Below are positions 36,666 through 46,339 of a stretch of DNA of 64,000 bases, one piece after another. Source of the stretch: Nitrobacteraceae bacterium AZCC 1564 (GTDB lineage: Bacteria; Pseudomonadota; Alphaproteobacteria; Rhizobiales; Xanthobacteraceae); NCBI GenBank assembly GCA_036924835.1, contig JBAGRR010000001.1, forward strand, positions 2,247,001 to 2,311,000, given 5' to 3'. Under the pieces are notes generated by a model. It worked only from the letters and a program-made list of their open reading frames with translations. It was not told where the DNA came from and did no database searches. Position numbers and translations under genes: made by a program. The stretch's first letter is position 1, and each line of letters opens with the position of its first letter.

Positions 36666-37106
36666 TTATGTAATGCAGCGTCCTGGGCCGAGCTGCTTGG
36701 CCACTGCGGTCAAAGCACTCACCACAGGCTCGCACGCAATGGGCTTGCGATCTGCAGCGGATCCCTTTTCCGTTTTTGCCGGAACCCGCACCTTGCGGCG
36801 TGCATCCGCCGCATCTCCTGCTGGCATTCGCACTGCGACCGACGCATCGTCTGCGCCAGGGACTTTGAAGGATATTGTCACGCCCCCTGATGGCTGAACC
36901 GTCAAGTCGCGATCACCCTTCGCCGAGCGATTTACATTCTGGGGTGCGGCAGCAATATTGACCGGTGAATAAGCAATACCCACCGTGCCACGGTCCCTTT
37001 GCGCCGAACCAACCAGATCGTTACCGGTCGCCACTTCAAGATGCACGGCACCGAGCGCAAGCGTTGCCGCCACCGCACCGAGAATTCCAGAAGTTACGTT
37101 TGACAT
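36666..37106 (-). CDS. Putative secreted protein under EcfG control
   Basis: A 146-residue protein I do not recognise. An N-terminal hydrophobic stretch (GILGAVAATLALGAVHL) could be a signal or anchor. A predicted beta-strand pair around VTISFKVPGADDASVAVRMP follows, then a basic linker (RRKVRVPAKTEKG) and a C-terminal CEPVVSALTAVAKQLGPGRC with two cysteines that could pair. A perfect EcfG promoter lies 49 bp upstream, so it is probably a stress-induced envelope protein. Confidence 0.7.
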   Translation of the reverse strand: MSNVTSGILGAVAATLALGAVHLEVATGNDLVGSAQRDRGTVGIAYSPVNIAAAPQNVNRSAKGDRDLTVQPSGGVTISFKVPGADDASVAVRMPAGDAADARRKVRVPAKTEKGSAADRKPIACEPVVSALTAVAKQLGPGRCIT

Positions 37107-37155
37107 GACACGCCTCTACGCGTTGCTGCATCGCCGAAGGGCAATGCGTGCAAAC

Positions 37156-37180
37156 AACGTGAACGAAAACGCTTCGTTCC
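37156..37180 (-). promoter_or_regulatory. EcfG promoter of the secreted-protein gene
   Basis: Minus strand GGAAC, 16 bases, CGTT, exact. The intergenic stretch 37107-37425 also holds a 9-bp stem (TGGGGTGCG/CGCACCCCA, 37309-37343) and the phyR terminator; no other gene was seen in it. Confidence 0.86.
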
Positions 37181-37372
37181 GGCGTCGCGCCGAACGAGAC
37201 CCGAATCGACGTCAAAATAATTGTGAAGCAGCCCGGAACGTTTTCGAACACGCCGCGTCTTTCCGAAAGCCGGTTATTCCCCCTGCCCCTAATCAACCGG
37301 CTATCGCGTGGGGTGCGACCGTGGTGATGCCGGCCGCACCCCATGTTATTTCGCAGACGCATGAAGCAGGCA

Positions 37373-37411
37373 GCAAAAAGCCGGACGTGGGATCCACGTC
37401 CGGCTTTTTGC
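37373..37411. terminator. Intrinsic terminator after phyR
   Basis: An 18-bp stem starting GCAAAAAGCCGGACGTGG with its exact complement and a 3-nt loop, with T/A runs on both sides. It lies 15 bp beyond the phyR stop (minus strand). Confidence 0.88.
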
Positions 37412-37425
37412 AATCACCCGTACCG

Positions 37426-38235
37426 TCAGGAAGCCGCAGCCCTGGATGCGCGATTGCGTGAATTGCGCTGGAAGAACAGAGCCTGGCTTGCGACCGCCGA
37501 GACCATCGCCGGCTGGAATGGCTTGGAGATCAGGAAGGCAGGCTCCGGCCGCTCGCCGGTGAGGAAGCGTTCTGGATAGGCAGTAATAAATACCACCGGC
37601 ACCTCGAAGCTTCGCAGTAGCTCATTGACGGCGTCCAATCCGGAGCTGCCGTCGGCCAACTGAATGTCCGCAAGGATCAATCCCGGCTTCTTGTTTTTCG
37701 CCAATGCCACCGCATCCGCATGGGTCCGCGCAACGCCAATGACGTTGTGGCCAAGGTTCTTGATCAGGCTTTCCAAGTCCATCGCAATGAAGGTTTCATC
37801 CTCGATGATCAGGACATCGGTGGCGATTTCGGCCGCCAATTCGCGGCCGGCGGTATCGGTCAGTTCGCGAATCTTCGACACATCAGTATCGAGAATGTGA
37901 GCGACTTCCTGCTCTGAGAAGCCCTCCAATGACAGCAGCAGAAAAGCCTGCCGCGCCAGTGGCGTGATATTTGAAAGTCGTTGCTCCGACGCCGCCTGAG
38001 GAGAGGTTGCCGCTTCGGCATTTTCGTTCAGCGACACGGAATTCCAGATCTGCGTGAATAGCCGAAACAGGCCCGCACGCGGTCCAAATTTTTCTTCAAG
38101 CAACGAGGGGTCTTGCAGCAAGGCCTCGAGCATGGCCGCCACATAAGCGTCGCCCGACGCCTGGCTCCCGGTCAGGGCGCGTGCGTAGCGACGCAACAGT
38201 GGCAAATGTTCAGCAACGAGCTGAGAACGAGACAT
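37426..38235 (-). CDS. phyR: General stress response anti-anti-sigma regulator PhyR
   Basis: A 269-residue protein. Residues ~1-130 are a sigma-factor-like domain (LVAEHLPLLRRYARALTGSQ, then TPLARQAFLLLSLEGFSEQEVAHIL) and residues ~140-262 a receiver domain with the acidic pocket IIEDE, the phosphoacceptor Asp190 in LILADIQLADGSSG, and ITAYPE and SKPF. On phosphorylation the sigma-like domain captures NepR and frees EcfG. ATG 38235 has GGAGGG before it; an upstream start adds a non-family stretch. Divergent from nepR-ecfG, with near-consensus EcfG promoters on both sides. Confidence 0.96.
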   Translation of the reverse strand: MSRSQLVAEHLPLLRRYARALTGSQASGDAYVAAMLEALLQDPSLLEEKFGPRAGLFRLFTQIWNSVSLNENAEAATSPQAASEQRLSNITPLARQAFLLLSLEGFSEQEVAHILDTDVSKIRELTDTAGRELAAEIATDVLIIEDETFIAMDLESLIKNLGHNVIGVARTHADAVALAKNKKPGLILADIQLADGSSGLDAVNELLRSFEVPVVFITAYPERFLTGERPEPAFLISKPFQPAMVSAVASQALFFQRNSRNRASRAAAS

Positions 38236-38314
38236 ACCCCCTCCACTGGCTAAGGTTGGTGTGAACCAGGCGCCTTGTTCGCGCACACGCCCGGTTCCCC
38301 TCCACGGCAATAAT

Positions 38315-38339
38315 TACGCACGAACTTCATAAAAGTTCC
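38315..38339 (-). promoter_or_regulatory. Near-consensus EcfG promoter reading into phyR
   Basis: Minus strand GGAAC, 16 bases, CGTA: one mismatch to CGTT. Autoregulation of phyR by EcfG is well known in alphaproteobacteria. Confidence 0.7.
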
Positions 38340-38347
38340 CAACGGCC

Positions 38348-38372
38348 GGAACTTTATCCGAAACGACGCATT
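38348..38372 (+). promoter_or_regulatory. Near-consensus EcfG promoter reading into nepR-ecfG
   Basis: GGAAC, 16 bases, CATT: one mismatch in the -10. It is back-to-back with the phyR promoter; the two -35 boxes are only 8 bp apart, so two holoenzymes could hardly bind at once. Confidence 0.65.
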
Positions 38373-38466
38373 AGGTTTCTCACAGAGGGGCTGAAGTCTT
38401 CATTGGCAGGGGGAAACCACTGCAATTCAAAGCACTTAGCTCTCGGGGAAATAACGGATCACCGCC

Positions 38467-38709
38467 ATGAAAGACTTGAAGGCTCCATCAAATAAACCAT
38501 CTAGTGGATCGGGTGGATCTGGAAGCGGATCAGGCAAGCCAGGTGGGCTCAATGCCGAGATTCAATCCCGGATCGGACATCAGCTTCGTGCCATGTACGA
38601 CGATGTGGTGCGCCAGGGCGTGCCGGATCGCTTTGCTGAATTGATCCGCCAGCTCGACACCCCGGATGCCGCTGCACAGGCGCTGGCGAAAAAAGACGGG
38701 AGGGACTAA
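38467..38709 (+). CDS. nepR: Anti-sigma factor NepR
   Basis: An 80-residue protein. A disordered Gly/Ser/Lys N-terminus (about 1-27, GSGGSGSGSGKPGG) precedes the core helices IGHQLRAMYDDVVRQGVPDRF, the signature by which NepR grips EcfG or PhyR, and a second short helix. It holds EcfG inactive until PhyR~P takes it away. Its stop codon overlaps the ecfG start (TAATG), giving coupled and presumably balanced synthesis. Confidence 0.96.
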   Translation: MKDLKAPSNKPSSGSGGSGSGSGKPGGLNAEIQSRIGHQLRAMYDDVVRQGVPDRFAELIRQLDTPDAAAQALAKKDGRD

Positions 38710-39257
38710 TGCCTCTCACAGACTCTCTTCGAGATGAAATTCTCGCGACCGTGCCGAGTCTGCGCGCGTTCGCAATTTCACTGAGCGGCAACGGTGACCG
38801 GGCAGACGACCTTGTGCAGGAAACGCTGCTGCGCGCATTGGCTCATATCGACTCCTTCCAGCCGGGATCGAACTTGCCGGCATGGTTGTTCACGATTCTG
38901 CGCAACCTTTTCCGCTCGGATTATCGCAAGCGTCGGCGGGAGGTCGAGGACGCCGAGGGCAGCTACGCGAAGACCCTCAAATCGCAACCTGCCCAAAACT
39001 CTCACCTTGAGTTCGAGGAATTTCGGGCTGCGCTTGAGAAACTACCACAGGATCAGCGCGAAGCGCTCATCCTCGTCGGTGCGTCCGGCTTTTCCTACGA
39101 GGATGCTGCGGCCATCTGCGGATGCGCTGTCGGTACGATCAAGAGCCGAGTCAATCGCGCTCGCTCCAAATTGAGCGCACTGCTGACCGTTGAGGGCGCG
39201 GAGGACTTTGGCCCCGACGATACGGTTCGCGCCGTGATAGGAAGCGGCGGGGGCTAA
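38709..39257 (+). CDS. ecfG: ECF sigma factor of the general stress response
   Basis: A 182-residue ECF15-type sigma factor. Region 2 spans ~10-75 (DDLVQETLLRALAHIDSFQPG and LPAWLFTILRNLFRSDYRKR, the -10-melting helices); region 4 spans ~115-165 (LPQDQREALILVGASGFSYEDAAAICGCAVGTIKSRVNRAR, split here by me into two motifs at ASGF/SYED), which reads the GGAAC -35. It follows nepR with a 1-bp overlap. It should drive the GGAAC-N16-CGTT promoters clustered in 32.0-38.4 kb. Confidence 0.96.
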   Translation: MPLTDSLRDEILATVPSLRAFAISLSGNGDRADDLVQETLLRALAHIDSFQPGSNLPAWLFTILRNLFRSDYRKRRREVEDAEGSYAKTLKSQPAQNSHLEFEEFRAALEKLPQDQREALILVGASGFSYEDAAAICGCAVGTIKSRVNRARSKLSALLTVEGAEDFGPDDTVRAVIGSGGG

Positions 39258-39270
39258 GCTCGGCAAAGCA

Positions 39271-39313
39271 ACAAACGAAAGCAGCTGCGTGGAGCGTCTG
39301 CTTTCTCGTTTGT
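39271..39313 (+). terminator. Probable terminator between ecfG and the convergent kinase gene
   Basis: ACAAACGA-AAGCAG pairs with CTGCTTTCTCGTTTGT (one bulged base) around a 13-nt loop. It is short of a long T run, so the confidence is moderate. Confidence 0.55.
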
Positions 39314-39334
39314 CCCGAAAATTGGTTTATCGCC

Positions 39335-40990
39335 TCAGCGCTTTTTCACCGGCGCACTGAGACGGTTCGTGCGATCCATCTCATTTTCATCAATCACGGT
39401 TTCCATAGGAGCCGTCAGCTCGTAGACGTAGCTGATATCGGTGAAATAGCGCTTGGACGTGCCGCCAAGGGCCTCGGGTGCCACGCGATCCAGCAGAATG
39501 ATGCCGAAATCGCTGTCCGGCCGTCGGGTGGCAGCGCTGGTATTGAATTCTTCCCAGCGGAAATGAAAGACGGTATCGGGCCGGTCCCCTGTAACTGTCC
39601 ACTCCGCGACCACATGCGGATGTTTGCCAACCAACGAAAGCCCCTCATCAACGTGCGAGGCCAGTTCAAAGAACAGCAGCGACAAGCTTTGCGCTGCCCG
39701 CGCGCTGATGGTGATATCAGGCCCATTGAGCGCAATGCGTTCGGCATGAGGAATAGAGCGTGACTCGAACAGACCTTTGAGCTTGACCCCCTGCCACTGG
39801 CTCTCGCTGAGGAGCGAGACGACATGCGACATCGCATGAATACGGCCTATCAGCAGTTCGCGGGCGACATCGATATCTGCACCATGCCGCATCGTCCGGG
39901 TCACGATGGACTGGATCACCGCAAGGATGTTCTTCACGCGATGATTGAGTTCATCGATAACAGCTGTCAGCCGCCTCTCGAAGCCGATCCGCGTCTCGAT
40001 TTCGCGGCTGAGCCGTATGTTGTTGTACGACACATATCCGAACAGGCCGCAGAGGATCGTGGTAAGCGCAGCTCCGATCGCGAGCACGATCGCCGCGACT
40101 TCTTGTGCGTGAGCTCCCACATTCGATTTTGCGTAATAGATCAACGTCCAATCCCGGCTGCCAAACGACACGACGCGCAGCAGCGGAGGGTTTTCAGCAT
40201 CAAGCTGTAGAGGAACGGACAGCACGTTCCCATTAGCGTCAGCGCTTAGATTATTGGAGGCGTTGCGGGGATCGCGCAACGCGACCGAAAACAGCGACAA
40301 CTCGTCGTTTGCCAGCATCAGCGGAGCCAGCCGGTACGAGATCGTCAGAAATCCGGCCACTGTATCCGATCCTTCGCCCTTGACCGCTGCGGCGAGAACG
40401 ACCCCCATTGGGCCGCCCTTCCGCACAAGCTCAAGTGGGTCGGACGAAATCGGCTTTCCTTCCTCCGCCGCGCGCGTCAACATCGGCCCGATAATAGGCT
40501 GGTCATCGAACACGCGGCCCACGAATAATTTCGTTTCCTCGTCCTTCGGTTCAACATCCATCAACACACCCGCCGGATCCCGCAATGTTGCCGACGTCAG
40601 CGGAGCGTCGTTGAAATCTCGCACCGTCGGGTTGGGATAGCCGGCGGCTTTCAACTCAGCCTGAGCCTGCGCAAGTTGGGAGACCGGAATGCGCGCGATC
40701 CAACCCGCGACGACGAAATCCGTCTTGAAGGCATAGATGGACGAACGCAGTGGCTGCAGCGCGTTGGCCTTGTTGATCGACGGCGTCCGGAAAAGCCCAA
40801 CCGCGACCCTGGTCAGCAATTCACGCTCACTCAGCCGTTCCTGCACGAGAGCTGCATGGGTATCCACGGCCCGCGCCAGCGCGATCCGATCAATCGACAA
40901 CTCCTGTTCGTAGACCTTGAAAGCGGCAAGCCCGGAGACAAGCACTCCGATGATCGCCATCAGTCCAATGATGAAGCCGAGACGGAGCAC
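39335..40990 (-). CDS. CHASE-domain HWE-type sensor kinase next to ecfG, with degenerate ATPase domain
   Basis: A 551-residue inner-membrane protein: TM1 (about 5-25), a periplasmic CHASE-like sensor domain (~45-280), TM2 (AAIVLAIGAALTTILCGLFG), then a dimerisation/phosphoacceptor helix with ELNHRVKNILAVIQSIV. Such kinases beside phyR phosphorylate PhyR (PhyK role). The ATP-binding domain is abnormal: where HWE kinases have HELATNA it reads FELASHV, losing the magnesium-binding Asn, and the glycine-rich G box is reduced to FGIILLDR. It may be a pseudokinase or a phosphatase-biased sensor. The start is GTG 40990, without a strong ribosome site. No EcfG promoter was found upstream (40991-41186 holds no other gene). 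Confidence 0.85.
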   Translation of the reverse strand: MLRLGFIIGLMAIIGVLVSGLAAFKVYEQELSIDRIALARAVDTHAALVQERLSERELLTRVAVGLFRTPSINKANALQPLRSSIYAFKTDFVVAGWIARIPVSQLAQAQAELKAAGYPNPTVRDFNDAPLTSATLRDPAGVLMDVEPKDEETKLFVGRVFDDQPIIGPMLTRAAEEGKPISSDPLELVRKGGPMGVVLAAAVKGEGSDTVAGFLTISYRLAPLMLANDELSLFSVALRDPRNASNNLSADANGNVLSVPLQLDAENPPLLRVVSFGSRDWTLIYYAKSNVGAHAQEVAAIVLAIGAALTTILCGLFGYVSYNNIRLSREIETRIGFERRLTAVIDELNHRVKNILAVIQSIVTRTMRHGADIDVARELLIGRIHAMSHVVSLLSESQWQGVKLKGLFESRSIPHAERIALNGPDITISARAAQSLSLLFFELASHVDEGLSLVGKHPHVVAEWTVTGDRPDTVFHFRWEEFNTSAATRRPDSDFGIILLDRVAPEALGGTSKRYFTDISYVYELTAPMETVIDENEMDRTNRLSAPVKKR

Positions 40991-41186
40991 GCACTTACTC
41001 GGAAGAGAAGGAGAATGGGAAAACAGATCGCCACCGATAAATAGCGGGGCTGTGCAGAACGGAAAAGGACGCAGTTACTGAACGAATGATCATTTGCGCT
41101 CAAGAGCCGACAATCGTTAACCAATTTCCGCGATGGAAATGGCTCGTGAGTGGGCTAATCACATCGTGCTACTTTGGTTCCAGCGA

Positions 41187-41438
41187 TCAGTAAAAGAAAT
41201 TGATCATTCCCAGTACTGGATCGCCGCTGGACCATCCCCGCACTTCATCCCGGCTCCGAAAAGCGCCCCGCTGATCCATCCTGACAACGGCGGCCGATAT
41301 CTCGGGGTATCGGGAAGTCGAGTGGGCGATGGCCACCATCAGGCTCAGCACAATGACGACGATCCCGATGAGAATCGCCACAAGGAAAGCATCGCTATAG
41401 TCTTTGGCCGCACCACGGTGTCCTCGCTTCATCGACAT
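41187..41438 (-). CDS. Possible small membrane protein
   Basis: An 83-residue product (81 if ATG 41432 is used). A single strong transmembrane helix (AFLVAILIGIVVIVLSLMVAIA) is flanked by a basic N-terminus (MKRGHRGAAKD), fitting an N-in topology, and a ~40-residue polar C-terminus (STSRYPEISAAVVRMDQRG). I do not recognise it. It lies beside the kinase of the stress cassette and has a weak GGAAC-N16-GGTT just upstream that is too close to the start codon to be convincing. Confidence 0.5.
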   Translation of the reverse strand: MSMKRGHRGAAKDYSDAFLVAILIGIVVIVLSLMVAIAHSTSRYPEISAAVVRMDQRGAFRSRDEVRGWSSGDPVLGMINFFY

Positions 41439-41467
41439 TAACCCAACCGCTGGACGACAGTTCCGAG

Positions 41468-41623
41468 CTAGTGTGATGGTTCAGAAATTTGCTAGATTTT
41501 TCCCGCGCGTCCTTCCAGCAAACTTCTGAAACTGAACCACCATGGATTTGCTAGCGTCCTCTCGGACCCAAAGTTCGCTACAGACCGCGCTGCACGGTGA
41601 GGCGGTTTGATTCGGGACACTGG
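41468..41623. repeat. CTAG twin-hairpin repeat, locus 6 (degenerate)
   Basis: A first hairpin at 41468-41541 (GGTTCAGAAATTTGCT arm; AGCAAACTTCTGAA partner, with mismatches) and a second at 41551-41623 whose 3' arm has lost about eight bases (GGCGGTTTGATTC where GGCGAACTTTGGATTC is expected). Ends are CTAG at the left and CTGG at the right. It appears to be a decaying copy beyond the end of ureG. Confidence 0.85.
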
Positions 41624-41651
41624 GGCAAGCCGGAGATCGCTGAGCGACCGG

Positions 41652-42290
41652 TTAGTTTTTTCCAGCTGGCGCGATGGCCTGAAGGCCGCCCTTCGTCTCG
41701 ATAAAGCGGATGATCCGCTCGAGGCCTTCGCTCTTCTTGAGATTGGTCATGACGAACGGCCGTTCGCCCCGCATGCGCTTTGCGTCGATATCCATCTTTT
41801 CCAGCGACGCACCGACATAAGGCGCGAGATCAATCTTGTTGATGACCAGCAGGTCCGAACGCGTGATCCCGGGGCCGCCCTTGGACGGGATCTTGTCCCC
41901 TGCCGCGACGTCGATGACGTAGATGGTCAGGTCAGCAAGTTCAGGTGAAAAGGTTGCAGCGAGATTGTCACCACCAGACTCGATGAGCACAAGATCCAGG
42001 TTGGGAAACTTGACGCGCATGTCGGCGACGGCGGCAAGATTCATCGACGCATCTTCACGAATGGCCGTGTGTGGGCACCCTCCGGTTTCCACGCCCGCGA
42101 TTCGATCCGGTGTCAAAGAGCCAGAGCGCACCAGAAACTCCGCGTCCCATTTGGTGTAGATGTCATTGGTAATCGCTGCGATATCGTAGCGTTCCCGCAT
42201 GGTCTTGCAGAGCAGATCCATGAGCGCCGTCTTGCCCGAGCCTACCGGGCCACCAATTCCCACGCGCAGCGGGCCATTGAATTTTGTCAT
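41652..42290 (-). CDS. ureG: Urease accessory GTPase UreG
   Basis: A 212-residue SIMIBI-class GTPase. P-loop [13 protein letters not shown] (about 10-22), [17 protein letters not shown] with the CPH metal-binding motif that holds nickel at the dimer interface, [16 protein letters not shown] and the [12 protein letters not shown]4 motif. It powers nickel insertion into urease with UreD, UreF and UreE. It is last in the urease operon, separated from ureF by a repeat pair that occupies most of the 163-bp gap. Confidence 0.96.
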   Translation of the reverse strand: MTKFNGPLRVGIGGPVGSGKTALMDLLCKTMRERYDIAAITNDIYTKWDAEFLVRSGSLTPDRIAGVETGGCPHTAIREDASMNLAAVADMRVKFPNLDLVLIESGGDNLAATFSPELADLTIYVIDVAAGDKIPSKGGPGITRSDLLVINKIDLAPYVGASLEKMDIDAKRMRGERPFVMTNLKKSEGLERIIRFIETKGGLQAIAPAGKN

Positions 42291-42306
42291 TCGAATACTC
42301 GTTTTA

Positions 42307-42445
42307 TTAGTGTGGCGGTTCAGAAGTTCACCCGATTTTTCCTGCGAGTCCTTCTGGCGAACTTCTGGACCAGCGTCCTCTCGAATCCAAAGTCCGCTGC
42401 GGAGCGCGCTGCACGATGAGGCGGACTTTGGATTCGGGACACTAG
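42307..42445. repeat. CTAG twin-hairpin repeat, locus 7 (fused by internal deletion), inside the ure operon
   Basis: The left hairpin starts TTAGTGTGGCGGTTCAGAAG (42307) but its 3' end, the spacer and the start of the second unit are missing: GAACTTCTGGACC runs straight into AGCGTCCTCTCGAATCC. The second hairpin is complete to CTAG at 42445, with its inner arm changed on both sides (AAGTCCGC/GCGGACTT instead of AAGTTCGC/GCGAACTT). It lies between ureF and ureG, so it is transcribed with the operon. Confidence 0.9.
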
Positions 42446-42453
42446 GATCAGAC

Positions 42454-43173
42454 TCATGAACGAAACAGCCGTGTGTATTGCGTCTCGTGATGCATGCTGG
42501 TGAGGTCGGCGCGGAATGTCGCGCTACCGAGATCATCGAGCGCCGCGTTCAGGGATTTCTCCGCTGTCGCAAGAATAACGTTTTCGAGCGCAGCAAGCAC
42601 ACGCTGACTATCTGTTTGCCCGAGGGGAATCAGCCGCACGCCGGCCGAGATCCAGTTCGATGTCAGGGCATGCAGAAAGCCATGCAGCGTGAGAGGCAAG
42701 GACAGCCCGTGACCAGCCGCGAGCACGCCGACAGCGACAGGATACGCGATCTGTCTGTCACATACGGCCAACAAATCGAGGGCATCACAGTTCCACGCGG
42801 CTCGTGCGATTTCGACGAACGCCCTGCCTTGCGCCGTCGTCTCGAGATGGCGCTCGCGCGACGGTGCGAATGCCGCAGCCAATTCGACGATATCCTGCAG
42901 CGTTGTCCGGTCATTCTCCTGCACAGCACGGTGGGCATGGCACAGGAACACGCTGTCGCAGAAGCCGGGACCGTCGAGGAGCATCGCGGACAGCCACTCC
43001 TGCAACGTTGTCGTGTCGGTGATGTCGCCCGCCTCGACCCCCCATTCAATGCCGCTGGAATAAGAAAACGATCCGACCGGAAACGCGGGCGACAGCCACG
43101 TCATGAGCCGGAACAGCGAAGCCCGATTCTCTTCCGCGATTCGATCCAGGTTGCTCTCAGTGCTCGTGGTCAT
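42454..43173 (-). CDS. ureF: Urease accessory protein UreF
   Basis: A 239-residue all-helical protein. Typical features: [24 protein letters not shown] near the N-terminus, then DPGF-like [17 protein letters not shown] and C-terminal [37 protein letters not shown] (family C-terminal helix region). It bridges UreD and UreG in apourease activation. ATG 43173 lies inside the end of ureE (17-bp overlap), implying translational coupling. Longer in-frame starts read the His-rich tail of ureE in another frame and were rejected. Confidence 0.94.
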   Translation of the reverse strand: MTTSTESNLDRIAEENRASLFRLMTWLSPAFPVGSFSYSSGIEWGVEAGDITDTTTLQEWLSAMLLDGPGFCDSVFLCHAHRAVQENDRTTLQDIVELAAAFAPSRERHLETTAQGRAFVEIARAAWNCDALDLLAVCDRQIAYPVAVGVLAAGHGLSLPLTLHGFLHALTSNWISAGVRLIPLGQTDSQRVLAALENVILATAEKSLNAALDDLGSATFRADLTSMHHETQYTRLFRS

Positions 43174-43717
43174 GAGCATGGGAATGACCGTGATGGCCGT
43201 GTGCGTGGTGGTCGTGATCGTGCGCTGCGTGATCATGGTCATGATCATGACCATGATGGGCGTGCGCAGCGCCGTGTCCATGACCATCGCCGGAATAGGC
43301 CCCGCCTTCCGGATCAAACGGCGCTTCGATTTCGATCACGCGCGCGCCGAGCCCCTTCACCATGGCTTCGATCACATGGTCATGACGGATGCGAAGACCC
43401 TTTCCGACGATCTGGGTCGGCAAATGCCGGTTGCCGAGGTGCCAAGCCAACCGCACGAGATGCGACGGATCAATTCCTCGGATTTCCAGAAGCTGCTCGG
43501 GAGCCGCCACCACCTCAACCAGCCGGCCATCCTCCAGCACCAGGGCATCGCCGCTGCGCAGAGCAACTGCCTGCTCAAGATCGAGCAGAAATTCGAGGCC
43601 ACGCGTTCCCGTCATCGCCATGCGGCGGCGATGACGGTCGTCAAAACCGAGCACGACGGTATCGGCCGCCGGCTCAGTCCAACGATGATGCGGACGCACT
43701 TGCGTTGCGCGAATCAT
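43157..43717 (-). CDS. ureE: Urease nickel metallochaperone UreE with His-rich tail
   Basis: A 186-residue protein: an N-terminal peptide-binding domain (to about 75), a metal-binding ferredoxin-like domain with [12 protein letters not shown], and a C-terminal tail of about 45 residues composed largely of His, Asp, Ala and Gly ([15 protein letters not shown] and similar). The tail should bind several nickel ions. The start ATG 43717 gives [13 protein letters not shown]. It is encoded between the ABM gene and ureF and overlaps ureF. Confidence 0.95.
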   Translation of the reverse strand: MIRATQVRPHHRWTEPAADTVVLGFDDRHRRRMAMTGTRGLEFLLDLEQAVALRSGDALVLEDGRLVEVVAAPEQLLEIRGIDPSHLVRLAWHLGNRHLPTQIVGKGLRIRHDHVIEAMVKGLGARVIEIEAPFDPEGGAYSGDGHGHGAAHAHHGHDHDHDHAAHDHDHHAHGHHGHSHAHDHEH

Positions 43718-43760
43718 ACCCACAACCTCACACAACGACCTTGCTGCTCAACAATACAGA

Positions 43761-44060
43761 TCACCGGACATCCACTTTCGCTGGCGTGATCACCTCGATC
43801 TTCGGCGGCGCTGCCATGCAATTCACAGCGATACGCCCGAACGCACGCATATGATCAGCCTTGCGGTGCGGCTCCAGCGCCTCTGCATTTTCCCACTGCT
43901 CGACGAACACAAGCTTGGTCGGATCGGTGATGCTTTCGTGCAGATCATAGGCGATATTGCCCGCCTCCTTGCGCGTTTCCGCGATACAGGCTTTCGCACC
44001 CGCGATAAGTTCGGCGCGCATTTCAGGCTTCACGGTCAGCGTCGCAACCACATAGATCAA
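43761..44060 (-). CDS. Antibiotic-biosynthesis-monooxygenase (ABM) domain protein
   Basis: A 99-residue ferredoxin-like barrel protein: MIYVVATLTVKPEMRAELIA, then LVFVEQWENAEALEPHRKADHM, the YgiN-like ABM pattern with the strand-helix layout and the conserved FVEQW and H. Such proteins can act on quinols or heme-like substrates, or merely bind. It sits inside the urease operon between ureC and ureE. A twin-hairpin repeat lies between ureC and this gene. No known role in urease assembly. Confidence 0.88.
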   Translation of the reverse strand: MIYVVATLTVKPEMRAELIAGAKACIAETRKEAGNIAYDLHESITDPTKLVFVEQWENAEALEPHRKADHMRAFGRIAVNCMAAPPKIEVITPAKVDVR

Positions 44061-44091
44061 GGCATTTCTCCCGGCTATTTTAATGATGATG

Positions 44092-44258
44092 CTAGTGTGG
44101 TGGTTCAGAAGTTCGCTTTATTTTCTCTGCACGCACTTCAAGCGAACTTCTGAACCTGAACCACACTAGAATCATAGATTTGCTAGTATCCTTTCGAATC
44201 CGAAGTTCGCTACAGGGTGCGCTGCATGATGAGGCGAACTTCGAATTCAGGACACTAG
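44092..44258. repeat. CTAG twin-hairpin repeat, locus 8, inside the ure operon
   Basis: Hairpins 44092-44169 and 44183-44258 around the spacer AATCATAGATTTG. Unit 1: outer CTAGTGTGGT/ACCACACTAG, inner GGTTCAGAAGTTCGCTT perfectly paired, bulge TGA on the 3' arm. Unit 2: outer CTAGTATCC/GGACACTAG (one mismatch), inner GAATCCGAAGTTCGC with one mismatch. It fills the gap between ureC and the ABM gene and would be part of the operon mRNA. Confidence 0.95.
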
Positions 44259-44262
44259 GACC

Positions 44263-45978
<1,716 letters not shown>

Positions 45979-46025
45979 GAAAAACCGCTTTCAGTATGCC
46001 TTGCCGTTTAACTCTTTGCTTGCAT

Positions 46026-46331
46026 TCACAGCTTGCCGCTTACCTCTCCGCGGAAGCCGTAGATGGTGCGCTTGCCCGCAAGCGCGACGAGATTGACCTC
46101 GCGCGTCTGCCCCGGTTCAAATCGCACTGCAGTGCCCGCCGCGATGTCCAGCCGCATGCCGCGCGCCTTCTTGCGATCGAACTTCAGCGCCGGATTGGTC
46201 TCAAAGAAATGGTAATGCGACCCGACCTGAATGGGACGATCGCCGGCATTCGCAACGGTAAGCGTCACCGTTTTGCGACCCGCGTTGAGCTCGATGTCAC
46301 CTTCTTTGATGAACTTTTCACCTGGGATCAT
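46026..46331 (-). CDS. ureB: Urease beta subunit
   Basis: A 101-residue subunit: [19 protein letters not shown], then [19 protein letters not shown] and [25 protein letters not shown], all hallmark sequences. It packs against the alpha subunit in the (ABC)3 urease. ATG 46331 follows GAGGG; a TTG 12 bases earlier is possible but not needed. It starts 8 bp after ureA. Confidence 0.97.
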   Translation of the reverse strand: MIPGEKFIKEGDIELNAGRKTVTLTVANAGDRPIQVGSHYHFFETNPALKFDRKKARGMRLDIAAGTAVRFEPGQTREVNLVALAGKRTIYGFRGEVSGKL

Positions 46332-46339
46332 GGCCACCC

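Noticed and set aside
41440..41464. EcfG-like promoter GGAAC-N16-GGTT before the small membrane protein at 41438
   Set aside because: One mismatch in the -10, and the -10 would be only 1-8 bp from the start codon, leaving no room for a leader.
42478..43854. A 458-residue plus-strand open frame across ureF, ureE and the end of the ABM gene
   Set aside because: It is antisense to well-identified urease genes and is rich in Arg/His/Pro, a high-GC shadow frame.
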